NCBI GenBank assembly: GCA_039812765.1
Contig: JBDIBF010000005.1
Location: 8,411-72,410 of the forward strand
Reading direction: 5' to 3'
Length of the DNA stretch: 64,000 nucleotides
Source of the DNA: JADJVL01 sp039812765
Lineage (GTDB): Bacteria; Acidobacteriota; Holophagae; Holophagales; Holophagaceae
A program made the translations under genes and the position numbers. Positions 1 to 8,980 of the stretch are shown in pieces (position 1 is the first letter of the stretch; every line of letters begins with the position of its first letter). Under the pieces are notes generated by a model. It did not search any database, was not told the DNA's origin, and saw nothing but the letters and a program-made list of their open reading frames with translations.

Positions 1-177
1 TTCATGTTCGCCTTCGACGCGGGCATCGGCCTGGGGAGCTGGGCCCTGGGCCTGCTCATGGGCCGCTTCGGCTTCCAGTGGGGCTGGCGGGCGGGCGTGC
101 TGGCCATGCTCTGCGGCCTGCCCCTCACGGTGCGCCTCGCGCGCCTCCACGGCGGGCCCGAAGCCCCGGCGGCCTAA
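1..177 (+). CDS. MFS transporter, C-terminal end (partial)
   Basis: The window opens inside this reading frame, which ends at the TAA at 175-177. The 58 visible residues form one and a half hydrophobic helices; the segment DAGIGLGSWALG followed by a second hydrophobic stretch and a short polar tail resembles the last two helices of drug- or sugar-efflux type major facilitator transporters. No substrate can be named from so short a piece. The next gene starts 34 bases downstream on the same strand, so the two could share a transcript. Confidence 0.6.
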   Translation, partial: FMFAFDAGIGLGSWALGLLMGRFGFQWGWRAGVLAMLCGLPLTVRLARLHGGPEAPAA

Positions 178-211
178 ACGGCCGCTCCCGCCCCGCCGTT
201 ACCCAGGTGCC

Positions 212-922
212 ATGGCCTTCCTGACGCCCTCCGCCGCCTCCACCCTCGCCTTCGAGGCCATCCTCGCGGCGGTCGCCGGGGCCTTCCTCGTGGGGCACGT
301 GGCCGCAGACCGCGCCCTGGGCCGCAGCCCGGCGGAAGCCGTGCGCCGCCTGGGCCTGGTGGCGGCGGGCCTGCTGGCCTTCGTGGGCCTCGCGGCCTTC
401 GCCAGCCTGGGACTGGAGGCGGGCCCCGCGCCGCGCCTCATGGCCTGGTTCCTGGCCTCCAACCTGGTCGCCGCCGCGGCGGCCCTCTCGCCCCTGGGGC
501 GCACCTATGCCCGGGGCCTCCCCCTGGGCGCCCTGGTGGCCTTCCAGGCCTTCCGCCTGCCGCTCGAGCTGGTGCTCCACGCCTGGGTCCAGCAAGGCTC
601 CATCCCCGCCACCATGACCTGGAACGGCCTCAACCTCGACATCCTCAGCGGCGCGATGGCCCTGGGCCTCGCCCCCTGGTGCGCCCGCTGGCGCGGCGCC
701 GCGTGGATCTTCAACGTGGCCGGCCTCGGCCTCCTCTTCAACGTCGCGCGGGTGGCGGTGCTGTCCTCGCCCCTGCCCTTCGCCTGGGGCGTGCAGCCTC
801 CGCTGCAGCTGGCCTTCCACCTGCCCTATGCCCTCATCGTCCCGATCTGCGTGGGAGGCGCCCTCTTCGGCCACCTGGTGCTCACCCGGGCGCTGCTGGA
901 GGGCGGGCGGCGGAGCGCCTGA
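212..922 (+). CDS. multi-pass membrane protein of unknown function
   Basis: A 236-residue protein that is hydrophobic over most of its length, with about seven predicted membrane segments separated by short arginine-containing loops. No signal peptide is seen apart from the first membrane segment. I recognise no catalytic motif; the central stretch with FRLPLELVLH and WNGLNLDILSG looks like a conserved signature of a small bacterial membrane family whose role is unknown. It starts at the first ATG after the transporter above and converges with the diguanylate cyclase gene, whose stop lies 10 bases beyond its own. Confidence 0.7.
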   Translation: MAFLTPSAASTLAFEAILAAVAGAFLVGHVAADRALGRSPAEAVRRLGLVAAGLLAFVGLAAFASLGLEAGPAPRLMAWFLASNLVAAAAALSPLGRTYARGLPLGALVAFQAFRLPLELVLHAWVQQGSIPATMTWNGLNLDILSGAMALGLAPWCARWRGAAWIFNVAGLGLLFNVARVAVLSSPLPFAWGVQPPLQLAFHLPYALIVPICVGGALFGHLVLTRALLEGGRRSA

Positions 923-932
923 CGGCGCCGGC

Positions 933-3900
933 TCAGGAGGTCCAGCAGACGCGGTCCCGGGGCAGAGAGCTGCGCAGTTCGAGGCGTCCATCCGCAGCCA
1001 GGTCGGGCAGGTCCACCACCCGGAACCCGTCCAGGCCCGCCGCCTGCGCGGGGAGGGCGAAGGCACCCACCCAGGCGTCCCGGCCGCTCTTCTTCGCGGC
1101 ATAAAGGCACAGGTCCGCCGCCTCGAGGGTCTCCTCCCAGCGGAAGGCCGCCGGTTCGCCGGGATTCAGGGGGTACACCGCGAACCCGACGGAGCAGGTG
1201 AGGCGGATGACGCTGCCGTCCGGCAGCTCGAAGGGGTGGTTGTGGAAGCCGTTCTGGATCTTGCGGGCGACGGCCGCCACCGATTCCCGGTCCACCCGGC
1301 GAGCCAGCACCAGGAACTCCTCGCCTCCCCAGCGCGCGACCGCGTCCGTCTCCCGGCAGGCGTTCCGGAGGATCTCGGCGGCCTGGCGCAGCACCGCGTC
1401 GCCGCAGGCGTGGCCATGGTTGTCGTTCACGGCCTTGAAGTGGTCCAGGTCCACCATGAGGAAGCCCAGGTCCTCGCCCCGCGGCGCCTCGTGGCGGGCC
1501 TGGGCTGTCCGGTAGGCCCGCTGGACCCTCGCCTCCTCCTCGGGCAGGTGCAGGTTCAGATAGCGCCGGTTCCGCAGGCCCGTGAGGGCGTCCACCATGC
1601 TGGCCTCCTCCAGGGCCTGGTTCGCGGCGGAGAGGTCCCGGGTGCGGAGTTCCACCAGGTGCTCCAGTTCCAGGGTCCTCCGGTGGAGGAGACCGGTGCG
1701 CCAGTGGACCAGCAGGAGCAGGACCGCCCCCAGGGCGAGCAGGGAGAGGGCCGCGAACCACCAGCTCTGCCACCAGGGGCGCAGGATCAGCAGCGGCTGG
1801 GTGGCCTCGGGTCCGGGCTGGCCGTCGGCGTCGAGGAAGCGGGCGGCGAAGGTGTAGCTGCCCGGGGGGAGCGTCGTGTAGCGGACTTCCCGGCTCTGCA
1901 CGTCCCGCCAGGCGTCCTCGAAGCCCACCAGCCGGACCTGGGGCCGGAGGTGGGTTTCGTCCAGGAAGCTGAGGCACTCGAAGGCGAAGTCCACGGAGCG
2001 GTAGCGGTAGGCGATCCGGAGCGGCGCCTCTGAGCGGTCCCAGAGGCGCCCGCTGCCGTCCTTGACCAGGGTGAGGCGGGCCTTCGGGGAGGGCAGCGGC
2101 CCACGGTAGATGCGGTGGTCCAGGTGGGCGATGCCGCTGCTGGTGCCGGCCCACACGTCTCCCTCCGCGTCCCCGTCCTGGTCCAGCCAGAGGGACTGCC
2201 CCACGCAGTCCTCGCCGGGGAGGCCGCGGCTCCGGGTGAACTGCTCGAAGCGCCCGTCCTTCCACCGCTTCACGCCCTCGGTGGTGCCGAACCAGAGCGT
2301 GCCGTCCCGGGCCGATTCCATGCTGAGGATGTCGTCGTCGAAGAGGACCTCGGGCTTGTCCAGGTGCTGCACCACCCGCCAGCCCTCCCTCCCGTGCTCG
2401 AGGCGGCTGAGGCCGCGGGCGGACCAGTAGCCGACCCAGACCTGCCCCGCCGGCGTGCGGGCCAGGGTATAGACGTGGCGTTCCTTCAGGCCCTCCTTCA
2501 GCCCCAGGCGGATCCAGTCCCGGCCCTCCAGGACCGCGAGGCCCTGGTTCGAGGCGACCCAGACCCGGCCTTCCGGTTCGACGACGATGCGCGTGATGGT
2601 CTCGTCCTCGGGCCCCTCGGGAAGCCGCACGCGTTCGCTGGACCACCCGTTGCCCCGCCGGACGAGCCGGTGCAGGCCCCGGAGGCCCGTGCCGACCCAC
2701 AGGCCGCCGGTGGGATCCGGGGCCAGGGCCGTGACGTTGCTCGTGCCGATGCCGGGCACCGGGACGGACTCGAAGGCCCGGGCGCCGGGCGCGAGGCGGA
2801 GGAGGTCCATGGGCCGGTTCGGCGGCGGCATGCCCCCGGCCCAGAGGCTCCCCCGGCTGTCCATGGCGAGGGCATAGAAACCCCGCTCCTGGGTCTCGGG
2901 TCGGGATTGGAAGCGTGTGCCGTCGAAGGAGGCCAGGCCACGCATGGTGCCGGCCCACAGGAGGCCCGCGCGGTCGCGGTGGAGGCACCAGGCGGCGTCG
3001 GCGGGGAGGCCCTGCTTGCGGGTGAAGCCCTGCCAGACGAAGCCGCCCTGGAGGCGGTGCACGCCCTCGGCGCCGACCCAGAGGGAGCCCTCACGGTCCA
3101 CGAAGATGGCGTTGGACCAGGGCGTCGGCAGGCCCTCCGCCTCCCCCAGGAGGAAGCGTCGCTCGCCGTCGAAGAGGGCGAGCCCGTTGTCGGTGTGGAC
3201 CCACACGCGCCGCTCCTGGTCCAGGCAGAGGCTCGGGCTGGTGGTGGGCTTTCCGGGCAGGAAGGCGGTCATCTCCAGGGGGGCCGCGCCCCAGGAGGGG
3301 AGGCGCAGCAGGTGGTTGGCGCCCCGGACCCAGACGTGGCCCCACTTGTCCTTCACGATCCCGTCGTAGCGGTCCCCGTTCAGGGGCTGGGGCAGGTCCT
3401 GGCGCTCCCACGCGACGCCCGCGCCGTGGGGTCGGCCCCGGAGCAGGTGGTAGTCGGGCTTGCGGCCGTCGCCGGGGATGCCCTCCCGCTGGGCGGCCAG
3501 GATCTCTCCGGTGGCCGGGTCCACCCAGAGGGCCGTGATGGCTCCGGGGGGGACGTTGGGGACCCGCTCGAAGGTGTCCCCGAGGTCCGTGGAACGCGAG
3601 AGCCCGGAGAAGCTGGCCATGAGGATGGCCCCGTCCCGGGCCTCCGCGAGCTTCGGCCGGTCCTGGAACCGCACCCCGGGCCCCGGGCGGGCCGGCTGGA
3701 AGCGGCGGCCGTCGAAGCGGAAGATCCCGCCGGTGGTGATCACCACGATGGCGCCGTTGGAGAAGCAGCGGATGTCGTTCACCACCGCGTCGGCGATGCC
3801 CTCGTTCTGGGCGAAGCGGAGGAAGCGCTGGCCGTCATAGCGGAAGGCGCCGCCCTCGGTCCCCACCCAGATGTACCCGGTGGCATCCTGGGTGATGCAG

Positions 3901-4070
3901 CTCGTCGCCAGGTTCGTCAGCCCCTGGTCGGGCCCGTAGCTCCGGAAGCGGTAGGTCCCCTGGGCTGGCAGGATCGAGGCCGCCGCGGCCAGGAGGAGGC
4001 CGAGCAGCCGGCGCCCGGCCCCGCCTCGGAGGAGGCCGGTCAGCGCGCGGAGGGCCGGGATGGATCGCAT
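933..4070 (-). CDS. Periplasmic propeller / Y_Y_Y sensor with GGDEF diguanylate cyclase
   Basis: A 1045-residue transmembrane sensor that probably makes cyclic di-GMP. An N-terminal signal sequence (about residues 8-37) is followed by some 650 residues of two-component-regulator propeller repeats (recurring patterns such as GYIWVGTEGG, GSLWVGAEG and GEVWVGT-like blades), a Y_Y_Y domain near 680-745, one membrane helix near 755-775, a short coiled coil and a cytoplasmic GGDEF domain. The active-site loop is GGEEF at 915-919, so catalysis is expected. RETD five residues before it matches the RxxD inhibitory site, suggesting product feedback. The ligand is unknown; proteins of this architecture usually sense periplasmic signals, often sugars. 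The gene is single, with 61 bases separating it from the dehydrogenase gene upstream on the same strand. Confidence 0.9.
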   Translation of the reverse strand: MRSIPALRALTGLLRGGAGRRLLGLLLAAAASILPAQGTYRFRSYGPDQGLTNLATSCITQDATGYIWVGTEGGAFRYDGQRFLRFAQNEGIADAVVNDIRCFSNGAIVVITTGGIFRFDGRRFQPARPGPGVRFQDRPKLAEARDGAILMASFSGLSRSTDLGDTFERVPNVPPGAITALWVDPATGEILAAQREGIPGDGRKPDYHLLRGRPHGAGVAWERQDLPQPLNGDRYDGIVKDKWGHVWVRGANHLLRLPSWGAAPLEMTAFLPGKPTTSPSLCLDQERRVWVHTDNGLALFDGERRFLLGEAEGLPTPWSNAIFVDREGSLWVGAEGVHRLQGGFVWQGFTRKQGLPADAAWCLHRDRAGLLWAGTMRGLASFDGTRFQSRPETQERGFYALAMDSRGSLWAGGMPPPNRPMDLLRLAPGARAFESVPVPGIGTSNVTALAPDPTGGLWVGTGLRGLHRLVRRGNGWSSERVRLPEGPEDETITRIVVEPEGRVWVASNQGLAVLEGRDWIRLGLKEGLKERHVYTLARTPAGQVWVGYWSARGLSRLEHGREGWRVVQHLDKPEVLFDDDILSMESARDGTLWFGTTEGVKRWKDGRFEQFTRSRGLPGEDCVGQSLWLDQDGDAEGDVWAGTSSGIAHLDHRIYRGPLPSPKARLTLVKDGSGRLWDRSEAPLRIAYRYRSVDFAFECLSFLDETHLRPQVRLVGFEDAWRDVQSREVRYTTLPPGSYTFAARFLDADGQPGPEATQPLLILRPWWQSWWFAALSLLALGAVLLLLVHWRTGLLHRRTLELEHLVELRTRDLSAANQALEEASMVDALTGLRNRRYLNLHLPEEEARVQRAYRTAQARHEAPRGEDLGFLMVDLDHFKAVNDNHGHACGDAVLRQAAEILRNACRETDAVARWGGEEFLVLARRVDRESVAAVARKIQNGFHNHPFELPDGSVIRLTCSVGFAVYPLNPGEPAAFRWEETLEAADLCLYAAKKSGRDAWVGAFALPAQAAGLDGFRVVDLPDLAADGRLELRSSLPRDRVCWTS

Positions 4071-4131
4071 CGGGGATGCCTAGGTATATCCGTGGGCCGC
4101 CGCCTTGGAAAGCGCCTTCGCCCCTTCCCCG

Positions 4132-4935
4132 TCAATCCCGGCGGAACACCTTTCCCCCGTGGTGGCTCGCCTGGTCTCTCGGCTTGACGATGAGCTCATC
4201 GATGTTCACGCGGTTCGGGAGCTGCACGGCCCACCGCACGCACTCGGCGATGTCGCCGGCCTCCAGGGGCGTCATCCCGCGGTACACCGCGTCCGCCCTG
4301 GCGTCGGCGTCCGCCTGGCCGGCGAACCTCACGTTGGAGAACTCCGTGCGCACCATGCCGGGATCCACCGAGGTCACGCGGATGGGCTCGCCGCACAGCT
4401 CGAGGCGCAGGGCGTGGGCGAGGGCCTTCACGCCGTGCTTGGAGGCGCAGTAGACGCCGCCGCCCTCATAGGCGACGTGGCCCGCGGTGCTGCCGATGAA
4501 GACCACGTGGCCCCAGCCCGCGGCCCGCACGTGGGGCAGCGCGAACCGGATCGTCTTCACCACGCCCTCGACGTTGGTGCGCAGCATCGCCTCGAGGTCG
4601 GCGTCGGGGATCTCCCAGACCTTGTCCAGGCCGCGGGCGAGGCCGGCGTTGGCCACGATCACATGAAGCGCGCCCAGGGCCGAGGCCGCGCCGTCCACGA
4701 AGGCCCGAACCGAGACCGTGTCCCGGGTGTCCACCGCGGCGGCCCAGGTCCGCACGCCGTGGTCGGCGGCGAGCTCCGAAGCCAGGGCCTGGACGCGGTC
4801 CAGGCGGCGGGCACCCAGGGCGAGGTGGAAGCCCTCCTTCGCCAAGGCACGGGCGATGGCCTCCCCGAGGCCGCTGGAGGCGCCGGTGACCAGGGCGACA
4901 GGGTGGGCGGGACGGGAGGTTGCCGGGGGGTTCAT
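4132..4935 (-). CDS. SDR family NAD(P)-dependent oxidoreductase (YdfG-like)
   Basis: A 267-residue classical short-chain dehydrogenase. The cofactor-binding TGASSGLG motif lies at 17-24 and the catalytic YCASK at 162-166, with the serine about 13 residues earlier. The ending, with VNIDELIVKPRDQ, resembles the NADP-dependent 3-hydroxy acid/serine dehydrogenases related to E. coli YdfG, but the true substrate is not known. A longer frame is open to 5055, but it would overlap the divergent small secreted protein and its leader hairpin; the ATG at 4935 gives the normal start just ahead of the Rossmann fold. It probably shares its 105-base upstream region with the divergent gene at 5040. Confidence 0.85.
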   Translation of the reverse strand: MNPPATSRPAHPVALVTGASSGLGEAIARALAKEGFHLALGARRLDRVQALASELAADHGVRTWAAAVDTRDTVSVRAFVDGAASALGALHVIVANAGLARGLDKVWEIPDADLEAMLRTNVEGVVKTIRFALPHVRAAGWGHVVFIGSTAGHVAYEGGGVYCASKHGVKALAHALRLELCGEPIRVTSVDPGMVRTEFSNVRFAGQADADARADAVYRGMTPLEAGDIAECVRWAVQLPNRVNIDELIVKPRDQASHHGGKVFRRD

Positions 4936-4997
4936 GTCTGCTCTTGAAAGGGGCCGCAGGGGGGGGGGCAGAATCGGTGCCATCCCCTCAACCAATG

Positions 4998-5036
4998 GCG
5001 AAAGGATACTGTCCTTTCGCCCCTGCCTCCGGAGGC
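4998..5036 (+). promoter_or_regulatory. leader hairpin and RBS-masking palindrome before the Cys-rich secreted protein
   Basis: Two adjacent inverted repeats occupy the leader. GCGAAAGGA at 4998-5006 pairs perfectly with TCCTTTCGC at 5012-5020 around a 5-base loop. GCCTCCGGAGGC at 5025-5036 is a perfect palindrome containing the Shine-Dalgarno sequence GGAGG (5031-5035). The first could be an operator shared with the divergent dehydrogenase gene or an RNA stem; the second could hide the ribosome binding site. Function is inferred from position only. Confidence 0.5.
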
Positions 5037-5039
5037 CCC

Positions 5040-5303
5040 ATGCGCCCCGCCTCAACTTCCGCCCTCGCCCGGACCCTCGTGGCCCTGGCCAGGCCTGCCG
5101 CCCTGCTCGCCGCGCTCACGATCGCGGTCCCCGCCCAGGCCGCCCCGGCGGGGAACGGATGCGGATGCTCCACCGGCGAATATGGCGTCACCTGCTGCAA
5201 CCCGGGCGAGAAAGCAGGCGGCACCTGCACCATTTATCTCTATGACGATGAAGGCCGCTGCTACGGCCAGTTCGAGGTCGATGCCGACCTTGACCTCTGC
5301 TGA
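5040..5303 (+). CDS. small secreted cysteine-rich protein
   Basis: An 87-residue protein with a clear signal peptide (residues 1 to about 34, hydrophobic core LVALARPAALLAALTIAV, likely cut after AQA or QAA). The short mature part carries six cysteines, grouped as CGCS, TCC, one in GTCTIYL, one in GRCYG and the last residue. I do not recognise the family; disulfides or a bound metal are possible. The start is set by GGAGG immediately before GCCCC and the ATG at 5040; an in-frame start at 4920 would place the signal peptide internally. The secreted protein at 5319 follows 15 bases later, so they may form an operon. Confidence 0.65.
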   Translation: MRPASTSALARTLVALARPAALLAALTIAVPAQAAPAGNGCGCSTGEYGVTCCNPGEKAGGTCTIYLYDDEGRCYGQFEVDADLDLC

Positions 5304-5318
5304 CGGATCGGACGAACC

Positions 5319-6515
5319 ATGGCGCTGTGGATTCAGGTTCCAGGCCTTCTCTTCGCAGTCCTCTGCTTTGGACCTGCCCAGGACCCTGGCGCCCCGGCCC
5401 TTCCGTCCGGAGGCACAGAACCCGGGCCGCAAGGTCTCGTGAAGCCGGCCCTCCAGCCGCGGATGCCGGGCGTCCCGGTCCTCGCGGATGGGCTTAGGAC
5501 GGCCAAGCAGTCCGGCATCCAGGTCTGGGACGAAGGCAAGCTCTACACCCTCCCCGAGTACAAAGCAGCGCGGGTCGTCTGCACCGCGCTCGGTCGGGGC
5601 AAGGTCGCGAGGACCGAGTTCCGGCTGCCCGAGGGCCACCGATTCGCGACCATCACCAAAGGCGTGGCCTACACCTGGGTCAAGACCAAGGATGGGGTGG
5701 AGTTCTTCGAGGGTTTCCGTTTCCAGGACTGGACGCGCATCGGCCGCATCCCGGACGCCTCCCTCATGATCACCGACTTCAGGCCGCTTCCTGAGGGCCG
5801 GATCCTCGTCGTGCGGGTGGCGGTTCCCTTCACGACCGCCGAGAAGGCCTCCTTCTTCGGGATCTTCAAGAAGGATGCGTCAGGCACCTTCAGGCTCGAG
5901 GATTGCGCCCAGGATGGACTGCCGCTGTTCGATGGGCGGTTGCGGACGCAGTATCCGAAAGGTCCGCCCGCGCGGTGGGTCGCCCAGGATTCCCAGCCGG
6001 TGTACGTCGACTGCGCAGCCCTGAAACTGGTGGATGTGGACGGGATTCCGCTCGCCGTGTTGCCCCGGTCGGGGTGGGTGGTGAGCTTCGATCCGGAAAC
6101 TGGCCGCGCGAAGGGTGGTGTGCAACTCTACCCCTCCGCAACCGCGCCTGAGCACCGGAACAAGGCGAAGGAAGTCGCAATCCTCGGTTGGCGCCCGACC
6201 AAGGACGGCAACCTGTTGCTCGCCGCGAGGACGGAGGATGCCGTCCTCAATTCTCGGGACATCTTCCAGGACACTTCCAAGCTCGCCGGTCTGGATCCGG
6301 ATGGCTATGCCAAGGCCATGGACCGCTACTTCGAGTCGTCCCTGGAGGCCTTCCCGGAGCTTCGATGGCTCGAATTCGATCCCGTGTCGAGGCACTTTCG
6401 GACCATCCCCACGCCCCGCAGCCAACCCGAAAAGATTCGGTCCGGAGGCGCGCTCCGCGGATTCCAGTTCTGGATGGACGCTCGAGGGGAGTGCACGTCG
6501 TCCGGGGATCTGTAG
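5319..6515 (+). CDS. secreted or anchored protein of unknown function
   Basis: A 398-residue protein that starts with a hydrophobic segment (IQVPGLLFAVLCFGPAQ), consistent with a signal peptide. The rest has alternating beta-strand-like stretches with tryptophans and no helix-rich domain, possibly a beta-propeller or beta-sandwich. I find no catalytic motif and no family name. Its base composition looks a little less GC-biased than its neighbours. It lies directly behind the small cysteine-rich protein on the same strand and converges with the aminotransferase gene, whose stop is 22 bases away. Confidence 0.6.
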   Translation: MALWIQVPGLLFAVLCFGPAQDPGAPALPSGGTEPGPQGLVKPALQPRMPGVPVLADGLRTAKQSGIQVWDEGKLYTLPEYKAARVVCTALGRGKVARTEFRLPEGHRFATITKGVAYTWVKTKDGVEFFEGFRFQDWTRIGRIPDASLMITDFRPLPEGRILVVRVAVPFTTAEKASFFGIFKKDASGTFRLEDCAQDGLPLFDGRLRTQYPKGPPARWVAQDSQPVYVDCAALKLVDVDGIPLAVLPRSGWVVSFDPETGRAKGGVQLYPSATAPEHRNKAKEVAILGWRPTKDGNLLLAARTEDAVLNSRDIFQDTSKLAGLDPDGYAKAMDRYFESSLEAFPELRWLEFDPVSRHFRTIPTPRSQPEKIRSGGALRGFQFWMDARGECTSSGDL

Positions 6516-6537
6516 CCAGGATCCAGGCCGGGAAGAC

Positions 6538-7737
6538 CTATTCCGCCCGCACCGACGCGTAGGCCTCCACCGCCTCGGCGAGGCAGGCCATGGCCCGCTG
6601 GATGCGCGGGACCTCCAGCACGTAGGCCAGGCGGACCTGCCGCGCGCCCCGGCCCTCCGTCGCGTAGAAGCCCGGGCCGGCGGCGAGCATCACGGTCTCG
6701 CCGTCCTTCTCGAAGTCCGTGAGCAGCCAGCGGGTGAAGGACTCCGCGTCGCCCACGGGCAGCTCGGCCATGAGGTAGAAGGCTCCCGCGGGCTTGAGGC
6801 ACGTGACGCCGGGGATGGACGTCAGGCCCTCGAAGGCCGCGTCCCGGCGGCGGCGGTACTCCTCCCGCACGGGCGCGAAGAAGTCCGGGCCCAGGTTCGC
6901 CGCGGCCAGCGCGCCCCGCTGCTCCACCACCGGCGGGCAGAGGCGGCCCTGGGCCATGCGGATGGCGGCGGCGACCACGTCGCGGTCCCGGGAGACGAGG
7001 CAGCCGATGCGCGCGCCGCAGGCGCTGTAGCGCTTGGAGACGCTGTCCACCAGGATGGCGCGGCGCTCCAGGGCGGGGATGGAGAGCACCGAGGTGTGCT
7101 CGCCCTCGTAGACGAACTCGCGATAGACCTCGTCGCCGATGACGAAGAGGCCCAGCTCCTCGGCGATGCGGCCCACCGCCTCCAACTCCTCCCGGCGCAG
7201 CACGGTGCCGGTGGGATTGTTCGGGGAGCAGACCAGGATGGCCTTCGTCCTGGGCGTCACCGCCGCGCGAATCACGTCCTCGGCGGGGAGGTGAAACCCG
7301 TCGGCGGCCTCGACGGAGAGGGCCTTCAGGCTGACACCGCTCATGCGGGCGAAGGCCAGGTAGTTGGTGTAGAAGGGCTCGAAGCAGAGGATCTCGTCCC
7401 CGGGGCCGGCGGCGATCTGCATCGCGAACAGCAACGCCTCGCTGCCGCCGACGGTCACCACGATGTCCGCGGCCTCCACGGCGATGCCAGCTCGGCGGTA
7501 GTAGCCCGCGAAGGCCTCCCGCAGCGCCGGCTCGCCCTCGGAGCGGCCGTAGGCGAGCACGGGGGCGTCATAGCCGCGCAGCGCTTCCAGGAACTCCGGC
7601 GGCGTGGCCACGTCAGGCTGGCCGATGTTGAGGCCGTGGATGCGCAGGCCGCGCGCCCGGGCGGCGTCCGCCAGGGGCGCCAGCTTGCGGATGGGGGAGT
7701 CGGGAAAGCCGAGGGCTCGGTCCGAGATGCGCGGCAC
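6538..7737 (-). CDS. PLP-dependent class I/II aminotransferase
   Basis: A 399-residue fold-type I aminotransferase related to aspartate and alanine aminotransferases. The PLP lysine is K235 in the motif SVSKRYSACGARIG; upstream blocks include GLNIGQPD near the substrate entrance and CSPNNPTGTV, the asparagine-containing PLP contact. It lies 20 bases behind alanine dehydrogenase on the same strand and was probably transcribed with it, so a role in moving amino groups between alanine or glutamate and oxo acids is reasonable. The exact acceptor cannot be read from the sequence. Confidence 0.88.
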   Translation of the reverse strand: MPRISDRALGFPDSPIRKLAPLADAARARGLRIHGLNIGQPDVATPPEFLEALRGYDAPVLAYGRSEGEPALREAFAGYYRRAGIAVEAADIVVTVGGSEALLFAMQIAAGPGDEILCFEPFYTNYLAFARMSGVSLKALSVEAADGFHLPAEDVIRAAVTPRTKAILVCSPNNPTGTVLRREELEAVGRIAEELGLFVIGDEVYREFVYEGEHTSVLSIPALERRAILVDSVSKRYSACGARIGCLVSRDRDVVAAAIRMAQGRLCPPVVEQRGALAAANLGPDFFAPVREEYRRRRDAAFEGLTSIPGVTCLKPAGAFYLMAELPVGDAESFTRWLLTDFEKDGETVMLAAGPGFYATEGRGARQVRLAYVLEVPRIQRAMACLAEAVEAYASVRAE

Positions 7738-7757
7738 GTTGGCCTCCAGGACGGGGT

Positions 7758-8870
7758 CTACAACAGGGTACGGGGGTCCGTGAAGTCCAGCTTCTGGTCC
7801 CGGGCCACGGGCTCGCAGGTCATCTTCCCCTCGTGGGTGTTGAGGCCCAGGAGGAAGCCCGGATCCGCGGCCAGCGCCTTCCGCCAGCCCTGGTTCGCCA
7901 GCTTGAGGGCGTAGGGCAGCGTGGCGTTGGTGAGCGCGATGGTGGACGTGCGCGGCACGGCGCCCGGCATGTTGGCCACGCCGTAGTGCAGCACGCCGTC
8001 CACGAAGTAGACGGGATCGGCGTGGGTGGTGGCGTGGGTGGTCTCCACGCAGCCGCCCTGGTCCACCGCCACGTCCACGATCACCGAGCCCTGGCGCATG
8101 AGCTTCAGCATGGGCTTCGTGATGAGCTTGGGGGCCGCGGCCCCGGGCACCAGCACGGCGCCGATGACGAGGTCGGCGGTGGGCAGCACCTCCTCCACGT
8201 GGGCCTCGCTGCTCCAGAGCGTCTCGATCTTGGAGCCGAAGATGTCGTCGAGGTAGCGCAGGGTCTGGAGGCTGCGGTCCAGCACCGTGACCCGGGCGCC
8301 CATGCCCGCGGCCATCTTGATGGCGTTGATGCCGACCACGCCGCCGCCGAGCACGATGACGTGGGCCGGGGGCACGCCGGGGACGCCGCCCAGCAGCATG
8401 CCGCGCCCGCCGTTGGTCTTCTGGAGGTAGAAGGCGCCGATCTGCACCGCCATGCGCCCCGCCACCTCGGACATCGGCGTGAGCAGGGGCAGCTTGCCGG
8501 ACGCGTCGGTGATGGTCTCGTAGGCGATGGTGGTGGCGCCGGACGCCAGCAGGCCCCGGGTCTGCTCCGGGTCCGGGGCGAGGTGCAGGTAGGTGAAGAG
8601 GATCTGCCCCTTGCGCAGCATGGCGATCTCGCCCTTCTGGGGCTCCTTCACCTTGATGACCATCTCCGCGCCGTCGAAGACCTCCTTGGCGGTGCCCAGC
8701 ATCGTGGCGCCGGCGGCCACGTACTCGGCGTCCGTGAAGCCGCTGCCCAGGCCCGCGCCCGCCTCCACGATGACCTTGTGGCCCGCCCCGACGATCGCCT
8801 TCGCGCCGGCAGGCGTCAGTCCCACGCGGTTCTCGTTGTTCTTGATCTCTTTGGGGCAGCCGACGATCAC
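7758..8870 (-). CDS. ald: alanine dehydrogenase
   Basis: A 370-residue enzyme of normal length for NAD-dependent alanine dehydrogenase, which interconverts L-alanine and pyruvate plus ammonium. It opens with MIVGCPKEIKNNENRVGLTP, typical of the family; VKVKEP and YLHLAPD carry the substrate lysine and the catalytic histidine, and IVLGGGVVGINAIKMA is the Rossmann dinucleotide-binding loop. The aminotransferase follows 20 bases downstream. The start is preceded by GGAGG about 8 bases upstream (reverse complement of the bases at 8871-8882). The gene diverges from the acyl-CoA dehydrogenase at 8981. Confidence 0.95.
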   Translation of the reverse strand: MIVGCPKEIKNNENRVGLTPAGAKAIVGAGHKVIVEAGAGLGSGFTDAEYVAAGATMLGTAKEVFDGAEMVIKVKEPQKGEIAMLRKGQILFTYLHLAPDPEQTRGLLASGATTIAYETITDASGKLPLLTPMSEVAGRMAVQIGAFYLQKTNGGRGMLLGGVPGVPPAHVIVLGGGVVGINAIKMAAGMGARVTVLDRSLQTLRYLDDIFGSKIETLWSSEAHVEEVLPTADLVIGAVLVPGAAAPKLITKPMLKLMRQGSVIVDVAVDQGGCVETTHATTHADPVYFVDGVLHYGVANMPGAVPRTSTIALTNATLPYALKLANQGWRKALAADPGFLLGLNTHEGKMTCEPVARDQKLDFTDPRTLL

Positions 8871-8980
8871 GGGGCCTCCTTCCAGACGGACATCACAGGT
8901 TACCCCAGGTCAAGGAATTCCCCCCGTGGCAAGGATCACCGGCACCGATAGACTCGAAGTTCCGCGCCTTTGGAGGCCCC

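Noticed and set aside
826..2988. Long Arg/Pro/Gly-rich frames on the other strand or in shifted frames of real genes
   Set aside because: High GC removes stop codons, so nearly every true gene here has such shadows; none has a recognisable domain or a good start site.
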